DNA from: Proteiniphilum sp. UBA5384
Lineage (GTDB): Bacteria; Bacteroidota; Bacteroidia; Bacteroidales; Dysgonomonadaceae
Length of the DNA stretch: 64,000 nucleotides
Assembly: GCF_002410825.1 (NCBI RefSeq)
Contig: NZ_DHOS01000067.1
Location: 119,139-183,138, forward strand
Direction of reading: 5' to 3'
Part shown: positions 1 through 6,908 of the stretch, piece by piece
Layout: every line of letters begins with the position of its first letter
Position numbering within the stretch: the stretch's first letter is position 1
Made by a program: the position numbers and the translations under genes
Notes under the pieces: model-generated
What the model saw: only the letters and a program-made list of their open reading frames with translations
The model's database searches: none
What the model was told of the DNA's origin: nothing

Positions 1-1
1 C

Positions 2-1147
2 GATACCATTTCCCGGGTGGACTTTATCAATGGTTTTATCGAAAATTATGCCGATCCGCTCGGTATGAAAGCTACATGGGAATCGATGGTAAACTTCAAG
101 AGCCTGGAAGCATCTGAACGCACCAGAATCATCAGCGAGAATGCTCAGTGGTTTGAGGATAACTCCCCCATTGACAATCGCTTCAGGAAAGAAAAAGTCA
201 AAGGGATATCAGCTAAGGTTATTACAGCTGCCATGCTGGGGGGCGACTGCTATCCTGCTACCCCCATCGGTATCAACCTGCCGAATGCTGATTGGATCAG
301 GCATGACCATGGTTCCAAATCGGTGACTATCGACAATATTACCTTTGCTTACGATAAAGCAGCCGAAGGGAATGGATTCAATGAAGAATTCATGTGGAGT
401 GATACTGAACGTGAGCAAGCCAAACAGTTCGGTGTAGTGACTGACAATCTGCATACCGATTTGCATGAATGTCTCGGACATGGATCAGGTAAACTGCTGC
501 CGGGAGTGGATGGCAATGCTCTCAAGGAACATGGTTCCACATTGGAAGAGACAAGAGCCGACCTTTTCGCCCTCTATTATCTGGCTGACCCCAAATTGGT
601 GGAACTGGGACTTTTACCGGACAATGAAGCATACAAGACATCCTATTACCATTATATTTTGAATGGAGCCATGACCCAGCTCACCCGTATAGAATCGGGT
701 AAGGATATTGAAGAGGCACATATGCGCAATCGGGCATTGATCTCCAACTGGGTGATCGAGAACGGAAAAGCCGATAATGTAGTGGAAATGCAACAACGTG
801 ACGGCAAAACATATATAGTGGTCAACGATTACAACAAACTGCGCATCCTTTTTGGCGAGTTACTGGCCGAAATACAGCGGATCAAGTCCGAAGGCGATTA
901 CGAAGCCGGCAAGAACTTAGTAGAAAAATATGCAGTAAAAGTAAATGCCAACCTGCATAAGGAAGTGCTGGCACGCTACGAAGCATTGGATATCGCTCCT
1001 TACAAGGGGTTTGTGAATCCGGTCTATAAACTTGTGACGGACGACAAAGGAAAAGTAACCGATGTAACTGTATCCTATAACGAAAACTATATAGATCAGC
1101 AACTGCGTTACTCAAGGCAATACTCAGTACTGCCTTTGAAGAATTAA
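2..1147 (+). CDS. Dipeptidyl peptidase III (M49), 3' part only
   Basis: This zinc exopeptidase of family M49 removes dipeptides from peptide N-termini. The reading frame is open at the left edge of the window, so only the last 381 residues are present; the enzyme's usual length in Bacteroides is about 675. The signature zinc motif HECLGH is at fragment residues 155-160 and EETRAD at about 182-187. The short spacing between them matches the bacterial (B. thetaiotaomicron-type) form rather than the human or yeast one. A GTG at base 17 is in frame but lies inside the domain and is not a real start. A long hairpin follows the stop. The identification is secure; localisation cannot be judged without the N-terminus. 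Confidence 0.93.
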   Translation, partial: DTISRVDFINGFIENYADPLGMKATWESMVNFKSLEASERTRIISENAQWFEDNSPIDNRFRKEKVKGISAKVITAAMLGGDCYPATPIGINLPNADWIRHDHGSKSVTIDNITFAYDKAAEGNGFNEEFMWSDTEREQAKQFGVVTDNLHTDLHECLGHGSGKLLPGVDGNALKEHGSTLEETRADLFALYYLADPKLVELGLLPDNEAYKTSYYHYILNGAMTQLTRIESGKDIEEAHMRNRALISNWVIENGKADNVVEMQQRDGKTYIVVNDYNKLRILFGELLAEIQRIKSEGDYEAGKNLVEKYAVKVNANLHKEVLARYEALDIAPYKGFVNPVYKLVTDDKGKVTDVTVSYNENYIDQQLRYSRQYSVLPLKN

Positions 1148-1172
1148 TCGAAGCATTAGTCCAAAGGAAGAT

Positions 1173-1227
1173 AATCAATACAATGAGGGTGCATCACAAG
1201 AGTGGTTCCACCCTCATTGTATTGATT
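1173..1227. terminator. 19-bp perfect hairpin after the DPP III gene
   Basis: Bases 1173-1191 and 1209-1227 are perfect reverse complements around a 17-nt loop. No T-run follows on either strand, so this is an atypical terminator or a 3'-end-stabilising hairpin. Confidence 0.5.
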
Positions 1228-1264
1228 GTTGAATCGTTCAATCATTACTACCTGTCCCGGTCCG

Positions 1265-1294
1265 TCGGGATCAGTAAATCAACAAATCAGTAAA
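1265..1294 (+). repeat. Dispersed intergenic repeat, copy 1
   Basis: This 30-nt stretch just before folC matches bases 32137-32166 on the opposite strand. The first 15 bases are identical, and about 26-27 of 30 match overall. Both copies lie between genes. Confidence 0.6.
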
Positions 1295-1301
1295 CCGACT
1301 C

Positions 1302-2588
1302 ATGACTTACAACGAAACGCTTGACTACCTCTACCACCAGATGCCTGAATACCAGAGAATCGGCGATAAGGCGTATAAACCGGGGCTTGACAACAGCCTT
1401 GCATTGGATAGAATATTCAATCACCCTCATCAACAATACAGAACCATTCATGTGGGAGGCACCAACGGGAAAGGCTCCACTTCTCATTTACTGGCAGCCA
1501 TACTTCAGGAATCGGGTTATAAGGTAGGGCTATATACTTCACCTCATCTGATTGACTTCCGTGAACGGATCAGGATTAACGGAGAAATGATTCCCCGCGG
1601 ATTTGTGATGGAGTTCGTGGAAAAACACAAAGAGCAATTTGAGCCGGTCATGCCTTCATTTTTTGAACTGACGATGGAAATGGCTTTTCTCTATTTTGCT
1701 CAACAAGAAGTAGATGTGGCTGTAATTGAGGTAGGACTGGGCGGGCGGCTCGACAGTACCAATATCATTTCTCCCGACCTCAGTATCATTACCAATATCG
1801 GCCTCGATCATATGAAGCAGCTGGGTAATACGTTACCCAAGATTGCTGCCGAAAAAGCAGGAATTATAAAACCATACACCCCTGTGGTAATTGGAGAAAT
1901 GGGAAGTACCGACGTAACACAGGTTTTTATTGATAAGGCACAATCTGTAAGTGCCCCTATTGTCTTCGCAGAGCTCTATATGAATAATTTTAAAGCGGAG
2001 AGGGGCGAAGGTGAATGGTTGTTCAACGCCGACGGGTATCTTGATGTAAAGGCCGAATTAAAAGGGCCGGCGCAGGACAAAAACGCCCGGACGGTCTTGA
2101 CGGCGGTGGAAGTACTCCTCGAAACCGGCTATGAAATTCCAAAAGAGGCCGTATATAACGGGTTCGCCAACGTAACCCTTATTACCGGATTATTAGGACG
2201 ATGGCAACAACTACAAGCCTCTCCGAGAATTATATGTGATATTGCGCATAATGCACATGGGATACGCTATGTGGCAGAACAACTGCAATCAGAAAAATTC
2301 AAGAGACTTCATATCGTATTTGGCATGGCCAACGATAAGGATGTGAAAGCCGTACTAAACCTATTGCCCAAGAATGCTGCATATTATTTCACCCAAGCTT
2401 CGGTAGAACGTGCTATGGATGAAAAAACGCTGGCAAGTCATGCTGAAACCTATGGATTAAAAGGTAACTGTTACACCGCCGTGGCCGAAGCAATAAATGC
2501 CGCGAAAGAAAACGCCGATAAAAATGATCTCATTTTCATCGGCGGTAGTTCCTTTATCGTAGCGGATGCATTACCACTATTTATATGA
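1302..2588 (+). CDS. folC: Folylpolyglutamate synthase / dihydrofolate synthase
   Basis: FolC adds glutamate to dihydropteroate and to reduced folates in the cytoplasm. The protein has 428 residues, normal for the family. A Mur-ligase-type P-loop (GGTNGKGSTS, residues 52-61) is followed by the family segment LYTSPHL and by TGLLGRWQ near residue 290, then DIAHN at the C-terminal domain. It stands alone on this strand. Its stop codon directly abuts, with no spacer, the stop of the convergent lipoprotein gene at 2589. thyA, folA and folK are also in this window, but not in an operon with it. Confidence 0.95.
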   Translation: MTYNETLDYLYHQMPEYQRIGDKAYKPGLDNSLALDRIFNHPHQQYRTIHVGGTNGKGSTSHLLAAILQESGYKVGLYTSPHLIDFRERIRINGEMIPRGFVMEFVEKHKEQFEPVMPSFFELTMEMAFLYFAQQEVDVAVIEVGLGGRLDSTNIISPDLSIITNIGLDHMKQLGNTLPKIAAEKAGIIKPYTPVVIGEMGSTDVTQVFIDKAQSVSAPIVFAELYMNNFKAERGEGEWLFNADGYLDVKAELKGPAQDKNARTVLTAVEVLLETGYEIPKEAVYNGFANVTLITGLLGRWQQLQASPRIICDIAHNAHGIRYVAEQLQSEKFKRLHIVFGMANDKDVKAVLNLLPKNAAYYFTQASVERAMDEKTLASHAETYGLKGNCYTAVAEAINAAKENADKNDLIFIGGSSFIVADALPLFI

Positions 2589-3140
2589 TTACCAAATCAA
2601 TACGAGCCTAAAATTATAACTGGGAAGAAATTCTGCCATTTCTTCACTTCCGAACAAGTCTGAAGACTGAATATAAAATGCAACAGACGGTTTTTCTACA
2701 CCATCTTTTTTATATTGTATATCAAAACTGATCGTCTCGGTATAAAACGGATCCGCATCACCATAAGATTGCACATAGGGAAGTAACCTTTGTACTTCAT
2801 TTATATTCTGCTCCCCAATAAAAACATATCCCAACACAGCACCGTTTTTATAAATGTTTTCATTCAGTCCGGCTAATTCATATACGGCTTTATAACGTTT
2901 GTCCCTATCATCCCAACTCCAATGACCATCCTCCGTTGTGATATTCACAATTTTCCATTCCGTAAAATTAAGTTGCTCGTTATTCTGCCTTAATGCCTCT
3001 TCAATCATTCTCCTTACTTGTGCCTCAGTCAGATAATCATCCGGATAATAAGGATCATCATCGGAACAGGAATATCCTCCCAATAACACAGTCACTACAC
3101 ACAATGAAATAATCACTGTTTTACATAAATTCCGCCTCAT
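2589..3140 (-). CDS. Small lipoprotein, paralogue of the next gene
   Basis: The protein has 183 residues and no family I recognise. A lipoprotein signal peptide ends at a lipobox (GGYSC, Cys25) followed by Ser-Asp-Asp-Asp. The rest is a short acidic linker, then a predicted beta-rich domain containing a W..VNI...DG.W.W pattern, a YKA motif, and a C-terminal end in LIW. The gene at 3307-3783 has the same layout, the same WxIVN/WxW/YKA pattern and the same LIW end, so the two are tandem paralogues. A minus-strand TATTTTTG box at 3180-3187 probably drives it. Function is unknown; the family may be restricted to Bacteroidales. Confidence 0.75.
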   Translation of the reverse strand: MRRNLCKTVIISLCVVTVLLGGYSCSDDDPYYPDDYLTEAQVRRMIEEALRQNNEQLNFTEWKIVNITTEDGHWSWDDRDKRYKAVYELAGLNENIYKNGAVLGYVFIGEQNINEVQRLLPYVQSYGDADPFYTETISFDIQYKKDGVEKPSVAFYIQSSDLFGSEEMAEFLPSYNFRLVLIW

Positions 3141-3179
3141 GTAGATTTATTTTTTAATTATTATTTCTTGGCTTGAAGA

Positions 3180-3187
3180 CAAAAATA
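3180..3187 (-). promoter_or_regulatory. Bacteroidota -7 box (TATTTTTG)
   Basis: On the minus strand this reads TATTTTTG, matching TAnnTTTG, about 40 nt before the lipoprotein start at 3140. No clear -33 TTTG is seen. Confidence 0.45.
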
Positions 3188-3306
3188 GGCATTTTAAATA
3201 AAATATCTACAAAAAATTACATAAAACAGACAGTACAAAATAACTTCAAAATATTGATGCCCATATTTCATACAGAGGAAAGCCGGTAGTCAGTCAACAC
3301 TCAACA

Positions 3307-3783
3307 TTACCAAATCAATATAATCTGAAATTCCGCTGTGGGAGGATAGGGATCATAAGTTCCCATATCAGTAGATTCTAAGTAAAATGTTGCCACAGAA
3401 GATGGATTTTCTAATTGAAAATAACAACTATAAGTTTCGGTATAAGTACCTCCATCATTCATTTTGCCTACTTTCGCATAAGGTAAAGTGGTTTTAGCAT
3501 CACTATTGAATTTATAATAAGCAATTACCGCTCCTTCATCAAAGATTTTTTCATCCAATTCAGGTAAGTTCACCGTAGCCTTATAGCCCCCTTTAAATTC
3601 ATCTTCAGACCATATCCAATCCGGACCATTTATTTTAACATTAACGATTTGCCATTGGCCATCCAATGAATTGTCAATCATTCGTTGCACATCCCAATCC
3701 GACAGGGAATCATCCGAACATCCGTAACCCACAAAAAGTATAAGGAATGCAGCAACAGAGGAGAATAAAAATTTTCTTTTCAT
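3307..3783 (-). CDS. Small lipoprotein, paralogue of the preceding gene
   Basis: The protein has 158 residues with a lipoprotein signal peptide (lipobox VGYGC, Cys22, then Ser-Asp-Asp). It shares the layout of the 2589-3140 product: a helix reminiscent of 'VxRMID', then W-QIVNV, W-W, GYKATV, a predicted strand rich in Tyr and Thr, and a C-terminal LIW. The linker is shorter than in the paralogue. The two genes are 166 bp apart on the same strand, which suggests tandem duplication and divergence. No function can be assigned from sequence. Confidence 0.73.
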   Translation of the reverse strand: MKRKFLFSSVAAFLILFVGYGCSDDSLSDWDVQRMIDNSLDGQWQIVNVKINGPDWIWSEDEFKGGYKATVNLPELDEKIFDEGAVIAYYKFNSDAKTTLPYAKVGKMNDGGTYTETYSCYFQLENPSSVATFYLESTDMGTYDPYPPTAEFQIILIW

Positions 3784-3945
3784 AATTCAGTATTTTTTAA
3801 TCAATAAAATTTCTTTGCAATCTATGACGTCAAAATGGTCTTTACGTTTAACTTAAAACAGTAAAAAGGAGAAAAAGTTTAACCTATTCCTCCTCCATGC
3901 CTGGTATAGTGCTGCTCATAACTCGAGTAAGCAGCTCAGTTTTCA

Positions 3946-4539
3946 CTATCTTTTACCCAGGAATCCTCCAAGGATATCATTTAAAGGATTACCATCGCCA
4001 TCTTTGTCGAGTGCGCTACCCAGCATATCCACAAGGCCTCCTCCGGATTTGGCTTTCTGTTGGGCACCTCCTATAAGACTACCCAAAAGATCACCCAAAC
4101 CACCAGCGCCGGTATTGGTCTGCCTTTTCTGTTTACCCAGATATGCCATTACGATGGGAGCCAGAATAGCCAACAATGGTCCTATCTTATTCTTACTAAG
4201 ACCTGTCTTCTGGGAGATACCCTGTTCTACCCCCGCAAGATTACTCCCGAACACATGGTTTAATATACCATTGCCGTCCTGCTGCAATTCCTGTGTACGT
4301 CCTCCGAAGATACCGGAAAGGTTATCCAACAGCGAGCCGTCGTGCTTCGATTCAAGCGCCTTGTTCAGGTTCTCCGCACCGTCCCTCGATTGTACATTTT
4401 TGGTCATCCCCTCCAGTATTGCCGGTATAGCTAAACTGACCACGCTCGAGGCTTCATTTTGACTCATGCCCAATTGACCGGCTACATTTTTCACGATGGA
4501 TTGCCCCGCCGTGCTCTTCAATAATTCTGATAGATCCAT
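3946..4539 (-). CDS. DUF937 family protein
   Basis: The 197-residue protein starts with an N-terminal DUF937-type helical module (LLKSTAGQSIVKNVAGQLG, then an Ala/Ser-rich helix). It ends in a Gly-rich region (GLGDLLGSLIGGAQ) and the acidic segment DKDGDGNPLNDILGGFLG. The start at 4539 (MDLSELL) is chosen because the 13 codons before it encode nothing conserved and overlap the promoter region; a TATTTTTG box lies at 4568-4575. The family is widespread and its function is not established. The segment near 160-190 resembles a calcium-loop-like acidic repeat, but this is weak. Confidence 0.8.
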   Translation of the reverse strand: MDLSELLKSTAGQSIVKNVAGQLGMSQNEASSVVSLAIPAILEGMTKNVQSRDGAENLNKALESKHDGSLLDNLSGIFGGRTQELQQDGNGILNHVFGSNLAGVEQGISQKTGLSKNKIGPLLAILAPIVMAYLGKQKRQTNTGAGGLGDLLGSLIGGAQQKAKSGGGLVDMLGSALDKDGDGNPLNDILGGFLGKR

Positions 4540-4567
4540 TTTGAATAAGTATAAAAAATAATTTCCC

Positions 4568-4575
4568 CAAAAATA
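4568..4575 (-). promoter_or_regulatory. Bacteroidota -7 box for the DUF937 gene
   Basis: The minus strand reads TATTTTTG 28 nt before the chosen start at 4539. A possible ATTG -33 element is 23 bp further upstream, slightly long. Confidence 0.45.
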
Positions 4576-4673
4576 CATCTATTTAAACAATTTCTATGCA
4601 ATTTTGGTTTTGACAATTAAGGAGATGAGGAATAAAACCTCATATCTCCAATTTTACCAATTTGATATATCGA

Positions 4674-4705
4674 ATTGTCTGCTGTAAAAAAAAACATTAT
4701 TTTTG
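4674..4705 (+). promoter_or_regulatory. Promoter of thyA-folA
   Basis: ATTG at 4674-4677 and TATTTTTG at 4698-4705 are separated by 20 bp, close to the Bacteroidota primary sigma consensus. The start codon is about 65 nt downstream of the expected transcription start. Confidence 0.65.
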
Positions 4706-4775
4706 TCCACCCAGATAAATTGGGTGAAAATTATATGTCTTGATTCTTGCATCTTGGCTTTTTATTCTTAAAATA

Positions 4776-5570
4776 ATGAAACAATATCTCGACTTATTAC
4801 AACAGGTACTGGACGAAGGCGTCAAAAAAGAGGACCGTACCGGAACAGGTACTATCAGTATATTCGGACATCAGAGCCGGTATAGGATGAGTGAAGGTTT
4901 TCCGGTGCTCACCACAAAAAAATTACATCTCAAATCGATCATTCATGAATTGCTTTGGTTTCTGAATGGGGATACCAACGTGAAGTACTTGAATGATAAT
5001 GGCGTACGTATCTGGAACGAATGGGCGGACGAAAATGGAAACCTGGGTCATATCTACGGATACCAATGGCGTTCCTGGCCCGATTATAATGGCGGGCATA
5101 TCGACCAGATATCGCAGGTAGTCAATGCCATTAAAAACAATCCCGACTCACGTCGTATTATTGTTAGTTCATGGAACGTGGCAGACATCCCCAATATGAA
5201 CCTCCCACCCTGCCACGCTTTCTTCCAGTTTTATGTGGCGGATGGCAAACTGAGCCTGCAACTATATCAACGTAGCGCAGATATCTTCCTGGGTGTACCG
5301 TTCAATATTGCTTCTTATGCATTGCTACTAAAAATGATGGCGCAAGTGACCGGATTGGAAGAAGGAGATTTCATCCATACTCTGGGGGATGCGCATATCT
5401 ATCTGAATCATCTGGAACAGGTGAACCTTCAACTTACGCGTGCTCCCAGAGTGCTGCCCCGGATGAATATCAACCCTGAGATAAAGAATATCTTCGATTT
5501 TCGTTTCGAAGATTTCAAACTGATGGATTATGACCCATATCCGCATATTAAAGGTACTGTGAGTGTATGA
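4776..5570 (+). CDS. thyA: Thymidylate synthase
   Basis: ThyA converts dUMP to dTMP using methylene-tetrahydrofolate and yields dihydrofolate, which the next gene product recycles. With the start at 4776 the protein has 264 residues, the same as E. coli ThyA. The nucleophile is Cys146 in NLPPCHAFFQF, exactly the E. coli position. An upstream in-frame ATG would add 12 unconserved residues. The stop overlaps the folA start as ATGA (5567-5570), which implies translational coupling. The promoter is at 4674-4705. Confidence 0.97.
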   Translation: MKQYLDLLQQVLDEGVKKEDRTGTGTISIFGHQSRYRMSEGFPVLTTKKLHLKSIIHELLWFLNGDTNVKYLNDNGVRIWNEWADENGNLGHIYGYQWRSWPDYNGGHIDQISQVVNAIKNNPDSRRIIVSSWNVADIPNMNLPPCHAFFQFYVADGKLSLQLYQRSADIFLGVPFNIASYALLLKMMAQVTGLEEGDFIHTLGDAHIYLNHLEQVNLQLTRAPRVLPRMNINPEIKNIFDFRFEDFKLMDYDPYPHIKGTVSV

Positions 5571-6079
5571 TAAGCAGGGAAACAATCCATATTGCCATTA
5601 TCGTCGCACTCGATGAGCAGAATGCTATCGGACGTAACGGAGGCTTACTTTGTCACCTTCCCGCCGATCTCAAACATTTTAAGGAGATCACCACAGGTCA
5701 CTGCATTGTCATGGGAAGAAAGACCTATGAATCACTGCCCAAAGGAGCACTACCCAACCGCACCAATATAGTGGTCACCTCCCATTCTGCGGAAAATTAT
5801 CCTGGTTGTATTGTAGTCCGCTCTATAGATGAAGCAATGACATATTGCAAAGAAGAAGAAACTGTTTTCATTATAGGAGGGGGACAACTTTACCGTTCAT
5901 CGCTCCATCTTGCCGATCAGCTTTATCTCACCCGTATTCATCACACATTCGGAGATGCGGACACTTTTTTCCCGGAAATCAGTCCCCGGCAGTGGAAGTT
6001 AATTTACAGTGAAATGCATAAATCAGACGAAAAAAATCTATATGACTACTCATTCCTGCACTATATAAAAAGAAAGTAG
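5567..6079 (+). CDS. folA: Dihydrofolate reductase
   Basis: FolA reduces dihydrofolate to tetrahydrofolate with NADPH, closing the cycle opened by ThyA. The 170-residue protein carries the N-terminal IVALDEQNAIGRNG motif, the LPADLKHFK segment with the active-site acidic residue, MGRKTYES for NADPH binding, and IIGGGQLY near the C-terminal third. It overlaps thyA by 4 nt. Only 4 nt separate it from the sigma-factor gene at 6084, so that gene could be cotranscribed with thyA-folA. Confidence 0.95.
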   Translation: MISRETIHIAIIVALDEQNAIGRNGGLLCHLPADLKHFKEITTGHCIVMGRKTYESLPKGALPNRTNIVVTSHSAENYPGCIVVRSIDEAMTYCKEEETVFIIGGGQLYRSSLHLADQLYLTRIHHTFGDADTFFPEISPRQWKLIYSEMHKSDEKNLYDYSFLHYIKRK

Positions 6080-6083
6080 AAAA

Positions 6084-6656
6084 ATGCGCGCAGACAGTTG
6101 GCAAGAATTTCTGCAAGGTGACGAAAATGCTTTTTCGGAGCTTTATTGCCTTTATTTCAATGAACTCCTGGCATACGGCCTCAAAATCGGTTTCGATAAA
6201 GAGATATGCAAAGACGCCATCCAGGATGTCTTTTACAAAATATACACTTGCCATACCCAATTAACCCATATCAGGAATATAGAATCCTACCTCCTTCACT
6301 GCCTCAAAAACCGGTTATTAGATCTCTACAATGTGGAAACTAAAATCAACCATATAAATTATAATGAAATAATTGTGGAAAGTGAAGATAGTGTAGTAGA
6401 AAGAATTATCGAAAAAGAGACAGAGTTGCATTTAGAAGATAAAATCAAGCATTCGCTAAATGCATTGCCACCTAAACAAAGAAAAATAATCTATTACCAT
6501 TATCAACTTAACCTTTCTTTTGATGAAATAGCCATTTTACTGGAAATGAAACCGGATACCATCAGGAAATCGATACATAGAGCCATACAAAAAATGAGAG
6601 AGACCCAACGCCTTAAAATTTCTTTCCCCATTTTTCTTTTCTCTTTCCTTCAATAA
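6084..6656 (+). CDS. ECF-type RNA polymerase sigma factor (Bacteroidota group)
   Basis: The 190-residue protein has a sigma region 2 (FSELYCLYFNELLAYG... DAIQDVFYKIY, about residues 13-57) and a region 4 helix-turn-helix (LPPKQRKIIYYHYQLNLSFDEIAILL, about 126-152). Such sigma factors usually sit directly before a FecR anti-sigma gene and a SusC gene. Here no FecR follows; the next gene is susC1, and a fecR lies 5.8 kb downstream after susD1. It begins only 4 nt after folA. Its likely targets are the SusCD operons of this locus, by inference from position. Confidence 0.9.
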   Translation: MRADSWQEFLQGDENAFSELYCLYFNELLAYGLKIGFDKEICKDAIQDVFYKIYTCHTQLTHIRNIESYLLHCLKNRLLDLYNVETKINHINYNEIIVESEDSVVERIIEKETELHLEDKIKHSLNALPPKQRKIIYYHYQLNLSFDEIAILLEMKPDTIRKSIHRAIQKMRETQRLKISFPIFLFSFLQ

Positions 6657-6663
6657 AACATGG

Positions 6664-6681
6664 TTAATATTTATTAATATT
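6664..6681 (+). promoter_or_regulatory. AT-rich motif shared with the fecR upstream region
   Basis: The sequence GTTAATNTTTATTAATATT occurs here (6663-6681, N=A) and at 12377-12395 (N=C). These are the starts of the two SusCD transcription units. It could be part of an ECF-sigma promoter or an operator; this is inference. Confidence 0.4.
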
Positions 6682-6714
6682 ACCCCATTTTATTCTTTTT
6701 TTGATACTTTTGAT

Positions 6715-6722
6715 GCAAAATA
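6715..6722 (+). promoter_or_regulatory. Possible -7 box for the susC1 leader
   Basis: TACTTTTG fits TAnnTTTG. If used, transcription would start near 6729 and give a leader of about 180 nt. No -33 TTTG is visible. Confidence 0.4.
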
Positions 6723-6784
6723 AAGCCACATAATATATCTCAGTGACTTTTTATGCGACGACCTTTTATTCAAACTTAACTACT

Positions 6785-6908
6785 TATGCCTATGGAAAAA
6801 AGTAAAAGTACAAAAAATGCCGTCTAATACGGCGAATCATTCAATCAGAGTGCTGTTCGGTTACGAAGTGATTCGTAATTTATTGGTAACAAATTAAAAA
6901 ACGAAGGT
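6785..6908 (+). promoter_or_regulatory. Structured 5' leader of susC1, with mini-ORF and 19-nt inverted repeat
   Basis: The leader opens with TATGCCTATG (6785-6794), which starts a 13-codon ORF (6786-6827, MPMEKSKSTKNAV). A small hairpin follows (6819-6823 with 6829-6833), then a longer pairing (6833-6839 with 6869-6875), ACGAAGTGA (6863-6871), and the inverted repeat AATTTATTGGTAACAAATT (6877-6895), 13 nt before the start codon. The same elements occur in the same order before susC2 at 13633-13759. Shared order and identical words suggest a functional RNA leader; the mechanism is unknown. Confidence 0.6.

Noticed and set aside
4004..4462. 152-codon frame opposite the DUF937 gene
   Set aside because: It is the complement of a recognised coding sequence, Pro/Ser-rich and without any motif.
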